Source: CAVSWT01 sp963782985
GTDB lineage: Bacteria > Bacteroidota > Ignavibacteria > Ignavibacteriales > Ignavibacteriaceae
DNA: 64,000 nucleotides
Direction: 5' to 3'
Assembly: GCA_963782985.1 (NCBI GenBank)
Contig: CAWALU010000014.1
Span: 348,903-412,902 of the forward strand
Shown: in pieces, positions 1 through 8,268 of the stretch
How the letters are laid out: each line of letters begins with the position of its first letter
Position numbering within the stretch: the stretch's first letter is position 1
The notes under the pieces: model-generated
The model's input: only the letters and a program-made list of their open reading frames with translations
The model's database searches: none
What the model was told of the DNA's origin: nothing
Position numbers and translations under genes: made by a program

Positions 1-222
1 AGTTCCATTAGCGCGTGCAGCGGCGTTAATTCTTACAATCCACAATTGTCTGAAGGTTCGCTTTTTTAATTTTCTATCTCTGTAAGCATGAACCCAGCCT
101 TTTTCAACATGGTTTTTTGCAATAGTGTAAACTTTGCTTCTTGCGCCCCAATAACCTTTAGCGTGCTTTAATACTTTTTTTCTTCTTAGATGCGCGGCAA
201 CTTTATTTTTTGAACGTGGCAT
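1..222 (-). CDS. rplT: 50S ribosomal protein L20 (partial, 3' end outside window)
   Basis: N-terminal 74 residues of ribosomal protein L20, which binds 23S rRNA and is needed early in assembly of the large subunit. The reading frame begins MPRSKNKVAAHLRRKK and contains the family's basic stretch with GYWGARSKVYTIAKN and RQLWIVRINAAAR; about 40 C-terminal residues lie beyond the left edge. It is the last gene of thrS-infC-rpmI-rplT, starting 15 bases after rpmI, the order found in most bacteria. In other bacteria L20 represses this operon; no operator was modelled here. Confidence 0.96.
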   Translation of the reverse strand, partial: MPRSKNKVAAHLRRKKVLKHAKGYWGARSKVYTIAKNHVEKGWVHAYRDRKLKKRTFRQLWIVRINAAARANGT

Positions 223-237
223 TTATCTTTCCTTTAT

Positions 238-429
238 TTATTGTAGCATTCTTTCAACACGCTTATGATCGGCATCCGATACTAACGTTGCGTGTCTTAA
301 ATTTCTTTTACGTTTAGTAGTTTTTGAAGAAAGTATGTGACTTTTATAAGCCTTCTTTCTTTTAAATTTACCCGAAGCGGTTTTCCTAAAAGTTTTACTA
401 GCGCCGCTATTAGTTTTCATTTTTGGCAT
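238..429 (-). CDS. rpmI: 50S ribosomal protein L35
   Basis: Small basic large-subunit protein of 63 residues, the usual length of L35. It begins MPKMKTNSGASKTFRKTASG and carries the typical KRKKAYKSHIL and KRKRNLR segments. It lies 9 bases after infC and 15 bases before rplT, so the three are surely cotranscribed. The ATG at 427-429 is the family's usual start (MPKMKT). Confidence 0.97.
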   Translation of the reverse strand: MPKMKTNSGASKTFRKTASGKFKRKKAYKSHILSSKTTKRKRNLRHATLVSDADHKRVERMLQ

Positions 430-438
430 TGTTCTACC

Positions 439-978
439 TTATTTATTTATTTTTTTTGTTTTAACTTTTTCAGGAACCAAAATAACGCTCATATTTCGTC
501 CTTCCATTTTTATGGGAGACTCAACTTTTGAAACATCATCCGTTCGCTCAACAAATCTATTTAACAGTTCTTCGCCCTGCTCTGTATACGCCATTTCCCT
601 TCCTTTAAACATCACTACAACTTTGACTTTATTTCCTTCTTCAAGAAAATTTACCGCATGCTTTAATTTAAAATCAAAGTCATGAACATCGGTGTTGGGA
701 TGTAATCTTATTTCTTTTAGAATAGAAACAGTTTGATTTTTTCTTTGAATCTTTTCTCTTTTCTGCTGTTCATATTTAAATTTTCCGAAATCAATTATTT
801 TACAAACCGGCGGGCTTGCCTGTGGAGCAATTTCAACTAAGTCCTGTCCTCTATCATGCGCGTGCTTTATTGCATCGCGAACAGTAAATATTCCTAATTG
901 CGAACCGTCAATATCTATTACCCTAACTTTTGGGGCTTTAATTTCTTCATTTACTCTAACGTTTTCTGCTTGAGCGAT
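439..978 (-). CDS. infC: translation initiation factor IF-3, AUC start codon
   Basis: IF-3 binds the 30S subunit, checks the start codon and prevents premature joining of 50S. The frame gives 179 residues: N-terminal domain with VRVNEEIKAPKVRVID, linker of basic residues (KYEQQKRKIQRKN), then the C-terminal domain with LKEIRLHPNTDVHDF and VVVMFKGREM. There is no ATG, GTG or TTG that would make a full-length protein: the frame opens after a TAA and the only plausible initiator is ATC at 976-978, six bases after GAGAGG (985-990). Non-canonical infC starts (AUU in E. coli) allow IF-3 to repress its own translation; the same logic is inferred here. It lies 21 bases downstream of thrS. Confidence 0.93.
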   Translation of the reverse strand: MAQAENVRVNEEIKAPKVRVIDIDGSQLGIFTVRDAIKHAHDRGQDLVEIAPQASPPVCKIIDFGKFKYEQQKREKIQRKNQTVSILKEIRLHPNTDVHDFDFKLKHAVNFLEEGNKVKVVVMFKGREMAYTEQGEELLNRFVERTDDVSKVESPIKMEGRNMSVILVPEKVKTKKINK

Positions 979-990
979 TTAGCACCTCTC
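976..990 (-). promoter_or_regulatory. infC ribosome binding site with AUC initiator
   Basis: GAGAGG at 985-990 followed after six bases (TGCTAA) by ATC at 976-978. The in-frame TAA directly before the ATC excludes any start further upstream, so this site fixes the start of infC. An AUC start is a discriminated codon and is the expected basis of IF-3 autoregulation (inference from the E. coli AUU case). Confidence 0.8.
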
Positions 991-999
991 TGATGTTAT

Positions 1000-2937
1000 T
1001 TAAATTTTATTTTTAATTTCGGTTTCAATATTATCAATAAATTCACTTAAAGACAAAGAACCGAGATCGCCTTTCTTATGCTGACGAACAGAAATGTTTT
1101 CCGCAGTCTGTTCCTTTTCTCCAAGAATTAACATATACGGAATTTTCTGCGTCTCCCAATCTCTAATTTTATAACCGACTTTTTCATTTCGTTCGTCAAG
1201 CTCAACGCGAATATTTTTTTCTTTTAACTGCTCATAAATTTTTTTAGAATATTCAAAATAATTTTGCGAAACGGGAATAACCGCAACTTGAATTGGCGCT
1301 AACCATAAAGGAAATTCACCCGCAAAATGTTCAATCAAAACACCAATAAATCTTTCAAGCGATCCGAAAGGAGCTCGATGAATTACAACCGGTCTATGTT
1401 TTTGCCCATCGCTGCCAATGTATTCTAAATTGAATCTCTCGGGCATTACGTAATCAATTTGAACGGTGCCAAGCTGCCATTTTCTGCCGAGCGCATCCTT
1501 AACCATAAAATCAATTTTAGGTCCGTAAAAAGCGGCTTCGCCTTCTTCAATATTATAAGTGAGTTTCATTATATCAGCCGCTTCTTTTATTTCTTGCTGA
1601 GCTTTTTCCCACAAAGAAATATCGCCGCCGTATTTTTCTTTATTGTCATCTCTAAAAGAAAGCTGCGTTGTAAAATCAGCAAAACCCATGATTTTAAAAA
1701 CATATTGAATTAGATCAATCACATTACATAATTCATCCTTTAATTGATCTTGCCTAACAAACATGTGTGAATCGTCAACGGCAAAACTTCTTACGCGCGT
1801 TAAACCGTTTAATTCGCCCGATTGCTCATATCTGTAAACAGTTCCAAATTCCGCATAGCGAATTGGAAGGTCTCTGTAGCTTCTCGGTTTGCTTGCATAG
1901 ATTTGAAAATGATGAGGGCAATTCATCGGCTTTAACAAATATTCTTCTTCGCTGTCCGCAAATTTTAAAGGAGGAAATTGGCTGTCGCTGTAATAAGGAT
2001 AATGACCGCTGGTTTTATATAAATTAATATTTCCAATATGCGGAGTAATTACAGGAAGATAATTTCTTTTCATCTGTTCGTCGCGCAAAAATCTTTCAAG
2101 AGTTTCTCGTAGAATGGTGCCTTTGGGAAGCCATATTGGAAGACCTGCGCCTACGTTGGGGGAGAAGAAAAATAATTCTAATTCTTTGCCAAGTTTTCTG
2201 TGATCCCTTTTTTTCGCTTCTTCTAATAGAGTAAGATAATCATCAAGCATTTTTTTCTTGGGAAAAGAAATGCCGTAAATTCTTTGAAGCTGTTTGTTAT
2301 GCTCATCCCCACGCCAATACGAACCTGAAATATTTAAAAGCTTTACATATTTTATTTTTCCCGTTGAAGGCAAATGCGGACCACGGCAAAGATCAGTAAA
2401 ATCTCCTTCATTATAAATGCTGATATCTTCTGATTTTTCATCTATTTCAGATAAGATTTCAATTTTATAATTGTCGCCTTTTTTATGGAAGAAATCTATT
2501 GCTTCATTTTTAGATAAATCAACCCTTTCAAAAGGATTATTAGTCTTTGACAATTCAATCATTTTATCTTCAATTTTTTTCAGTTCCTCTTCAGACAAAC
2601 GATTAGTAATATCTATGTCATAATAAAAGCCGGATTCAATTGCGGGACCAACTCCAAATTTGGCTTCGGGATAAATATCTTGAATTGCGTGTGCCATTAA
2701 GTGGGAAGTAGAATGCCAGTAAACTTCCTTTCCTTTTGGGTCTTCAAAAGTTAAAAATTTTACAACCGAGTTACTATTAATTTTAGAAGATAAATCTTTA
2801 ACAAATCCATTTATCTCTACAGCCAAAGCATCTTGAGCTAGCCTTGATGAAATAGATTCGGCAATTTGAAAGGCTGTTATTCCTTTATCAAATTCTTTAG
2901 AATTACCATCGGGAAAAGTTATTATTATTTTATCCAT
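1000..2937 (-). CDS. thrS: threonine--tRNA ligase
   Basis: Charges tRNA-Thr with threonine in the cytoplasm. At 645 residues it has the full class II ThrRS architecture: TGS domain (about 1-63), editing domain with HSTSHLMAHA near residue 75 (HxxxH) and the CRGPHLPSTG segment, then the catalytic core with zinc ligands in KPMNCPHH (Cys), DDSHMFV (His) and VVIHRAPFGS (His), and a C-terminal anticodon-binding domain (about 545-645). First gene of the thrS-infC-rpmI-rplT operon; its upstream region (2938-3067) must hold the operon promoter, but no clear promoter motif or T-box was recognised. Confidence 0.98.
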   Translation of the reverse strand: MDKIIITFPDGNSKEFDKGITAFQIAESISSRLAQDALAVEINGFVKDLSSKINSNSVVKFLTFEDPKGKEVYWHSTSHLMAHAIQDIYPEAKFGVGPAIESGFYYDIDITNRLSEEELKKIEDKMIELSKTNNPFERVDLSKNEAIDFFHKKGDNYKIEILSEIDEKSEDISIYNEGDFTDLCRGPHLPSTGKIKYVKLLNISGSYWRGDEHNKQLQRIYGISFPKKKMLDDYLTLLEEAKKRDHRKLGKELELFFFSPNVGAGLPIWLPKGTILRETLERFLRDEQMKRNYLPVITPHIGNINLYKTSGHYPYYSDSQFPPLKFADSEEEYLLKPMNCPHHFQIYASKPRSYRDLPIRYAEFGTVYRYEQSGELNGLTRVRSFAVDDSHMFVRQDQLKDELCNVIDLIQYVFKIMGFADFTTQLSFRDDNKEKYGGDISLWEKAQQEIKEAADIMKLTYNIEEGEAAFYGPKIDFMVKDALGRKWQLGTVQIDYVMPERFNLEYIGSDGQKHRPVVIHRAPFGSLERFIGVLIEHFAGEFPLWLAPIQVAVIPVSQNYFEYSKKIYEQLKEKNIRVELDERNEKVGYKIRDWETQKIPYMLILGEKEQTAENISVRQHKKGDLGSLSLSEFIDNIETEIKNKI

Positions 2938-3067
2938 TACAAATTTTAAAGCTTAAAAAAAACATTTTACATTTTTAACTAACTCGAAAAATAGGAGTGT
3001 TGGAGTATTGTGTAAGACGATAAATATTTCTTCACTATTCCAGCGCATCCACCCTCCAATTTTACAG

Positions 3068-3141
3068 TGGGTTCTATAGGATTCGAACCTATGACCTTCT
3101 GCACGTCAAGCAGACGCTCTAACCAACTGAGCTAAGAACCC
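3068..3141 (-). tRNA. tRNA-Val (GAC)
   Basis: A complete cloverleaf on the minus strand: acceptor GGGTTCT/AGAACCC, D-arm GCTC..GAGC, anticodon stem TCTGC/GCAGA around loop TTGACGT (anticodon GAC), T-arm ATAGG-TTCGAAT-CCTAT, discriminator A. The 3' CCA is not encoded. Lies between thrS and a degenerate tRNA remnant. Confidence 0.95.
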
Positions 3142-3199
3142 CAAGAGCAATTAAAAAGAACCGCACATAAATTATAAATTCCAGAGTATACCAACATTT

Positions 3200-3262
3200 G
3201 ACCTACCCGATTTTTCGGGACGCTTTAACCAATCCCATCCGAACAGGCTGATCTAAGAACCC
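3200..3262 (-). pseudogene. tRNA remnant (5' part, Val-like)
   Basis: On the minus strand this reads GGGTTCTTAGATCAG, one base different from the 5' end of the neighbouring tRNA-Val, then an extra block of about 15 bases in the D-loop region, TTGGTTAAAGCG, and an anticodon-stem-like hairpin (CCCGA..TCGGG). No T-arm and no 3' acceptor strand follow. It is therefore a decayed tRNA copy lying between tRNA-Leu and tRNA-Val, not a functional gene. Confidence 0.7.
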
Positions 3263-3287
3263 AACTTCACTAAAAATATAATTTAGA

Positions 3288-3327
3288 TTAATAAAAAATG
3301 AACAATTAAAAAAAATTAATTGTTCAT
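3288..3327 (-). terminator. intrinsic terminator after tRNA-Leu
   Basis: A perfect 12-bp stem (3298-3309 with 3316-3327, arm ATGAACAATTAA) with a six-base loop, followed on the minus strand by TTTTTATTAAT. It sits 31 bases downstream of tRNA-Leu, so it should end that transcript before the tRNA remnant. Confidence 0.7.
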
Positions 3328-3357
3328 TTAAAATTTATTTGAATTCTATGTTAACTG

Positions 3358-3443
3358 TACCGAGGGCCGGACTCGAACCGGCACGGGAATAAATTCCCAC
3401 AGGATTTTAAGTCCTGTGCGTCTACCAATTCCGCCACCCCGGC
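3358..3443 (-). tRNA. tRNA-Leu (TAA)
   Basis: Class II tRNA with a long variable arm (TGGGAATTTATTCCCG). Acceptor GCCGGGG/CCTCGGT (G-U closing pair), anticodon stem CAGGA/TCCTG around loop CTTAAAA (anticodon TAA), T-arm GCCGG-TTCGAGT-CCGGC, discriminator A. CCA is not encoded. Confidence 0.95.
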
Positions 3444-3626
3444 AAAACTGCATTCAATTTGAGCGTGTAAATATATAGAAAGCGTCATTTTTTTGCAAGA
3501 ATACTTTAAGGTATTTTTAATAACTTTTTATGAATGTGGAATTTTTCTATCCATTCTATGATTGAGATTCGTTCGGAAGCATCTTAGAGCTAATCATTTA
3601 TTCTAAATTTCCAACAATTTGATTTA

Positions 3627-3661
3627 TTGAAGTCATTACATGAGATTTATAAGTAAATTTG
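3627..3661 (+). promoter_or_regulatory. candidate Bacteroidota-type promoter for the M14 peptidase gene
   Basis: TAAATTTG at 3654-3661 matches the -7 consensus TAnnTTTG of Bacteroidota primary sigma factors; a TTG lies at 3627-3629, slightly further upstream than the usual 19-23 bases. The element lies 59 bases before the start codon at 3721. AT-rich DNA gives chance matches, so this is tentative. Confidence 0.3.
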
Positions 3662-3720
3662 AATTACAAATTTTAATGAATAACCAGTAAAAATTAATTA
3701 CTAAAAATCGTTACCACTTT

Positions 3721-5580
3721 ATGAAAACACTTTTACTCTTTTTAATCCTAATATCATCTATCAATTTCCCTCAAATAAAATTTAGCGCAAATTTTGAGAG
3801 CGGTAATTTATTAAGCGCATCAACAACCGATTCAATTAATTACGCGGTTAAAAGCAGAGAAGATATCGGGAGTCGCTGGTTTTATTTTATGATTTCCGGC
3901 GTGAAGAATAAATTTATAAAAGTTACCGTCTCCAACAGCGATGTAACGCGTGCAGTTTATTCATACGATAATATAAATTTTACCCGCTTCAGCGCCGCTG
4001 AAAGTCCGGCGGTAAATGTCTTCCAAAAAACTTTTGAAAACGATTCCGTATATGTGGCTTATTACGCTCCCTACACTTTTTCTTATTTGATGAAAAGAAT
4101 TAATAAGTGGAACGAAAGTGAATTTGTAAAAGTTGATACGCTTGGTTTTACTCCTAAAAATCTTCCCATGCAGGAAATCATTTTAACTGATTTTACAGTG
4201 CCCGATAGTTTAAAATATTCTGTGTGGATTCATGCAAGAACGCATCCCGGCGAGACTCCCAGCTCATTTCACTTTGATGGAATTGTTGAAACGCTTCTTA
4301 AAAATGATGATGTAATTAATTTTTACCGGAAGAATATTGTTTTTCATTTAATACCATTTGATAACCCCGATGGAGTTTACTATGGACGCTCGCGGACTAA
4401 TTACGCCAATATTGATTTAGAACGCGATTGGAATTTTGATTCGCTTCATACTACAAAAGAAATTTCAATTATAAAGAGCAGATTAGCGGAGATTAATTCG
4501 GCAAATGTGGTTAAAGTTTTTCTTAATCTTCATTCGCAGGCTGCTTCCTACTGTACTTTTTGGATTCATACATCAACTTCTACATCTATTAATTATTATA
4601 CGAGAGAGCATCAATTTACAAATTTAAATGTTTCTGATATCCCCTACTTTGCAATGAACGATTATAGTTTTTCTAATTTGCAGCCTTACTTTCCCGAAGG
4701 CTGGCTGTGGAATAATTACGGCGACAACATTATGGCCCTGACGTATGAAACTCCTTATGATCAATACTCAAACGGCGCCTGGGTAACGAATGAAAACTTA
4801 GCCGAACTTGGAGAAAGAACTGTTTTCTCAATTGCAGAATATTTGAAACTCTCTTATCCCAAATATATTATTTTGGATAATGATGATGCGCAACTTATCG
4901 GAAATTGGACGACTGATTCATCGGGATTACTTTTTTACGGAAATAATTTTGTTACTGCTGAAGGCGGTTTTGGAAATAATAAAATTGAATATGAAACTGA
5001 AACTTTGGAACCGGGTAATTATGATGTTTGGGGATGGTATCCATCTAATTCAAGTTTATCAAGTAATTCAAAATTTAGGATCTCCGCAAGTGAAAATATT
5101 GAAGTAATAAAGTCTCAAAAAACTGACGGCGGGCAATGGAATTATTTAGCTGACGCAAGTCTTAATCAAGAGGAAAAAATTTTTATAAGTTTAGACGACA
5201 ATGCTAATGGTAAAGTTGCCGCAGACGCTTTTAGAATAATTTACAATTCACCCATTAGTTCTGTTAAAGAAAATATTCAGCCGAAAGATTTTGTATTATT
5301 TCAAAATTATCCTAATCCATTTAATCCTTCAACAACAATTAGATACACTGCCCCTCCAAACCTCCCCAAAGGGGAAGCTTTAATACAGCTTAAAATTTAT
5401 GATGTGCTTGGAAATGAAATTGCGGTTCTCGTAAATGAACAGCAGCAGCCGGGAACTTATGAAGTAAATTTTAACGCCTCTAATCTCGCAAGCGGAGTTT
5501 ATTTTTATCGATTGACTATTATTGGTTCCAATCAAAATAAAAATTTAACTCAAACTAAAAAATTGTTGTTCTTAAAATAA
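3721..5580 (+). CDS. secreted M14-family zinc carboxypeptidase with T9SS sorting domain
   Basis: 619 residues. A signal peptide (MKTLLLFLILISSINFPQ) is followed by a beta-rich region, then an M14 peptidase domain: HPGET (zinc ligands His175 and Glu178), NPDG near 216, NLHSQ (His271, third ligand) and TYET (Glu343, likely catalytic). The ARTHPGE form resembles the cytosolic-carboxypeptidase/AGBL branch of M14. Residues about 381-505 (DNDDAQ..., ending KVAADAFRI) look like a golvesin/xanthan-lyase-type accessory domain. The end (about 525-619) is a type A T9SS sorting domain with QNYPNPFNPSTTIRY. It is probably exported through SprA and cleaved at the cell surface. The sorting domain carries an extra segment encoded by a small palindrome (see findings). 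Stands alone on the plus strand. Confidence 0.88.
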   Translation: MKTLLLFLILISSINFPQIKFSANFESGNLLSASTTDSINYAVKSREDIGSRWFYFMISGVKNKFIKVTVSNSDVTRAVYSYDNINFTRFSAAESPAVNVFQKTFENDSVYVAYYAPYTFSYLMKRINKWNESEFVKVDTLGFTPKNLPMQEIILTDFTVPDSLKYSVWIHARTHPGETPSSFHFDGIVETLLKNDDVINFYRKNIVFHLIPFDNPDGVYYGRSRTNYANIDLERDWNFDSLHTTKEISIIKSRLAEINSANVVKVFLNLHSQAASYCTFWIHTSTSTSINYYTREHQFTNLNVSDIPYFAMNDYSFSNLQPYFPEGWLWNNYGDNIMALTYETPYDQYSNGAWVTNENLAELGERTVFSIAEYLKLSYPKYIILDNDDAQLIGNWTTDSSGLLFYGNNFVTAEGGFGNNKIEYETETLEPGNYDVWGWYPSNSSLSSNSKFRISASENIEVIKSQKTDGGQWNYLADASLNQEEKIFISLDDNANGKVAADAFRIIYNSPISSVKENIQPKDFVLFQNYPNPFNPSTTIRYTAPPNLPKGEALIQLKIYDVLGNEIAVLVNEQQQPGTYEVNFNASNLASGVYFYRLTIIGSNQNKNLTQTKKLLFLK

Positions 5581-5608
5581 AATTGGATTAATTAGATTTA
5601 AAATGAAA

Positions 5609-5647
5609 AGAGAGAAATCTATAATAATGATTATAAAATTTCTCTCT
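5609..5647. terminator. hairpin between convergent genes
   Basis: A 10-bp stem AGAGAGAAAT/ATTTCTCTCT (5609-5618 with 5638-5647) with a second inner stem TATAAT/ATTATA. It lies between the plus-strand peptidase gene (ends 5580) and the minus-strand gene ending at 5686, so it could act in both directions; the following T-tract is weak on both sides. Confidence 0.5.
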
Positions 5648-5685
5648 CGTACCGAGTCTATGGATTTCTTCCAAAAAATTTGCGG

Positions 5686-5940
5686 TTAATGGTTTCGTAA
5701 CGCTTTTATCAACTCGCCTTTATTCATATTTGATCTTCCGTCAATTCCAACCTTTTTAGCTTTATCGTAAAGCTGGTCTTTAGTCCATTCTTCGTACTTA
5801 TCTGCTTTGCCCCCTTTTTTGCTGGTCTTTTTTGTGGGCGAATTTGCAATGCGCGCCGCTTTTTCTTTGCTCATTCCCTTCTTCTTTAGCTCTTCATATT
5901 GTTTTTTATTTTTAATACTGTTCATTCTTTTGTTAGGCAT
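5686..5940 (-). CDS. small basic protein, DUF7218-like with Rho_N/SAP-like tail
   Basis: 84 residues, very rich in Lys. The N-terminal half has GMSKEKAARIANSP, a motif shared by small stress-associated proteins annotated DUF7218. After a Lys/Ser linker, the C-terminal 35 residues (WTKDQLYDKAKKVGIDGRSN, then MNKGELIKALRNH) form a helix-extended-helix resembling the Rho N-terminal or SAP nucleic-acid-binding fold. A nucleic-acid-binding role is an inference. It precedes a CsbD-like gene's terminator, so it is probably transcribed alone. Confidence 0.7.
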   Translation of the reverse strand: MPNKRMNSIKNKKQYEELKKKGMSKEKAARIANSPTKKTSKKGGKADKYEEWTKDQLYDKAKKVGIDGRSNMNKGELIKALRNH

Positions 5941-5970
5941 AAACTCCTCCCTAATCTGTTTAAAAATAAA

Positions 5971-5998
5971 AAAGGCATATAAATATTTATATGCCTTT
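5971..5998 (-). terminator. intrinsic terminator after csbD-like gene
   Basis: A perfect 28-base palindrome (AAAGGCATATAAAT and its complement) followed on the minus strand by TTTATTTTTAAAC. It lies 14 bases after the stop codon of the CsbD-like gene (6013) and 30 bases before the start of the next gene. Confidence 0.75.
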
Positions 5999-6012
5999 AC
6001 AAGTTATGATTT

Positions 6013-6222
6013 TTAACTACGTGAAGAATTATTATCATTTATACTATTGATATACTTAGTAATCTCTTCACGAGATTGCCCTGTTTTTTTCTGAATATTA
6101 CCGAGCAACTGGTCTTCTTTTCCTTCTGCATAGGTTAAATCATCGTCAGTTAAATTTCCCCACTTTGATTTTATCTTACCTTTAACTTCATTCCAGTTAC
6201 CTTTTATTTCTAATTTATCCAT
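6013..6222 (-). CDS. CsbD-family stress protein
   Basis: 69 residues with the CsbD signature: LEIKGNWNEVKGKIKSKWG, then LTDDDLTYAEGKEDQLLGNIQ and KKTGQSREEI. Proteins of this family (YjbJ of E. coli, CsbD of B. subtilis) are abundant under general stress; the molecular role is not known. A strong GGAGG precedes the ATG at 6222. It has its own terminator, so it is a monocistron. Confidence 0.93.
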   Translation of the reverse strand: MDKLEIKGNWNEVKGKIKSKWGNLTDDDLTYAEGKEDQLLGNIQKKTGQSREEITKYINSINDNNSSRS

Positions 6223-6343
6223 CGTGTCCTCCGAATGTATTGTTATTATAATTTTTCTTACATCTCCAAAATAATAATATTACATTCATACGAAATAAGT
6301 CTTATCACACTCTACCATGTATTTAATTAAAATCACAAATTTT

Positions 6344-8245
6344 TCAGAAAGTATCCTTGTTAAGGAGAAAAATATTGTTGCTCCTATCCACATCGGGATA
6401 GTCTCTGTTTCCAAGCTCTATTTTAATAACGTTAGAATCTATTTTTTTATTGATGATAAAATTATTATTGCCATTCTTCCAAACTCCTGGGGAAGCATTA
6501 ACAGACAAAGTATCCTCTTCAGTAATAATTTTCATATGAATGGGAGCCGGAAGCTCCCCCTTATTCTCAATTTCAACCTTCAAATTACCTTCAGAATAAC
6601 CCGCTGATTTTATTGCAAGATCAACTACTCCTCTTTCAAAAAACCACGGAATCCAGATCCAGCTTAAATCTTCTCCGGCAGAATTATTAAAACTGAAAAA
6701 GAAATCGTACGGCATGGGATGTTTGCCGTTCCAGCTATTCATAAAATTATGCAGTGATTCATTAAATTTTTCCTCGCCTAAATAATCGGCAAGTGCATCA
6801 TAAGCCGCCGCCGGCCTATTGTATGAGGCGTTGCGGTAATCTCTATAAATACCCATTAGAATTGTAGGTACCATCATCGGCATTTCAGTTTCATTTCCCA
6901 TAATACTTTCGTACATAGCAAACCTTCTTGTCCGCGGGTGATAATTCGGATCGGCGGATTCCTGATAACCTAAAGGTAAAAATACCGCCATTCCTTCATC
7001 CATCCAGGCATATTTTTTTTCATTTGTTCCCATATAAAATGGAAAATATTGATGCGTTATTTCATGCGACGTTAATTGCGCCGCGCCGCCGTAGCTTGAC
7101 GCCGAGCCGTCGTTCACCATCATTGGATATTCCATCCCATCATCTCCGTTGAAAACTGTTTGGGATGGATAAGGGAATGGAACTCCGGGACGATTTTTCG
7201 AAAGATAACTTATTGCGTCTTTTGCAATTTGAGCGACTTCATAAAAATCTTTTGACTTTTTATTATAGGCGGCTGCAATGTAAACTCTTCTGCCCGTTTT
7301 TTCATCAACCAATAAACTTGTAGCGTCCCACAAATAATGATCGCTTAACGCGAAAGCAAAATCAGTAACATGTTTTGCGGAGTAACGCCAGGAGTTTATT
7401 GATTTAGCTGAGTTGAAAATGTTTCCTTCTTTCACATCATTGCTGTCAATTATATTTATTATTTGATCTGATTGATGAGCTTCGTTAAAGCGTTTTAAAT
7501 ATTTGGGATTAAGAATTTCATTACCGTTCTGCAACTCGCCGGTTGACCAAACTGCGAAATTATTTGGAACTTCTATCTCAACGTCAAAATTTGAAAAGTC
7601 ATTATAAAATTCCTGAAGTCCAGAGTAGGGATAAATATCCCAGCCGTCAATATCATCATACACAGCTATTTGCGGATACCAATAAGCAATTAAAAAAGTT
7701 GTGGAATCATAAGTTCCCATTCTTATATTACTGCCGTGGGGAATTGTAAAATGCCAATCAATTTCAAAATTTAATTTTTGATTAGGGTTTAAATTATCTT
7801 TTAAATTTAAAGTTTGAATGGTTCCCCCCGCAACTGAAAATGAATCTAAATTAAAATGCTTGCCGTTGATTTTAAATTTATCAAAAACAATCCCGTCAGT
7901 AATAGCTTCCTTTTTTAAATTTGAATATCTAGCTGAACCAATTTTATTTATGTTTTGATACAACCGAAGCACAATTGTTTTTAAAGTATCGGGGCTGTTG
8001 TTAGAATAAATAATTTTTTCAGAGCCATTTACCAATTTAGATTTTGTATCAACGTTTACTTTAATTTTATAGTCGGATGAATTTATCCAATAGTTCGCGC
8101 CGGGTTTTCCGTCAAGCGAGCGGGTTCCCTTTTCATAAGCCCGCTGTATGTTTGTTGGTATGTATAATTTGGATTGAGAAAATATTATCGCCGATGGAAA
8201 AATAATGAATACAAAAACTGCAATGCTGAAAATTATTTTTTTCAT
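6344..8245 (-). CDS. M1-family metallopeptidase, secreted
   Basis: 633 residues starting with a signal peptide (MKKIIFSIAVFVFIIFPSAI, cleavage near FSQ). After a beta-sandwich N-terminal domain comes the gluzincin core: GMEYP (residues 370-374, the exopeptidase loop, GAMEN in classic family members), HEITHQ (His394, Glu395, His398) and Glu417 in MDEGMA as the third zinc ligand. Predicted zinc aminopeptidase acting in the periplasm or outside the cell. There is no T9SS tail, so it is probably periplasmic. It ends 23 bases after ruvB begins its own 3' end region (ruvB stops at 8269), so it follows ruvB on the same strand. Confidence 0.92.
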   Translation of the reverse strand: MKKIIFSIAVFVFIIFPSAIIFSQSKLYIPTNIQRAYEKGTRSLDGKPGANYWINSSDYKIKVNVDTKSKLVNGSEKIIYSNNSPDTLKTIVLRLYQNINKIGSARYSNLKKEAITDGIVFDKFKINGKHFNLDSFSVAGGTIQTLNLKDNLNPNQKLNFEIDWHFTIPHGSNIRMGTYDSTTFLIAYWYPQIAVYDDIDGWDIYPYSGLQEFYNDFSNFDVEIEVPNNFAVWSTGELQNGNEILNPKYLKRFNEAHQSDQIINIIDSNDVKEGNIFNSAKSINSWRYSAKHVTDFAFALSDHYLWDATSLLVDEKTGRRVYIAAAYNKKSKDFYEVAQIAKDAISYLSKNRPGVPFPYPSQTVFNGDDGMEYPMMVNDGSASSYGGAAQLTSHEITHQYFPFYMGTNEKKYAWMDEGMAVFLPLGYQESADPNYHPRTRRFAMYESIMGNETEMPMMVPTILMGIYRDYRNASYNRPAAAYDALADYLGEEKFNESLHNFMNSWNGKHPMPYDFFFSFNNSAGEDLSWIWIPWFFERGVVDLAIKSAGYSEGNLKVEIENKGELPAPIHMKIITEEDTLSVNASPGVWKNGNNNFIINKKIDSNVIKIELGNRDYPDVDRSNNIFLLNKDTF

Positions 8246-8268
8246 TTTCTGTAACCTTTGAAATAAAA

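Noticed and set aside
6317..7152. Plus-strand ORFs of 74-96 residues opposite the M1 peptidase gene
   Set aside because: They lie wholly antisense to an intact M1 peptidase with a signal peptide and catalytic motifs, and show no family features of their own.
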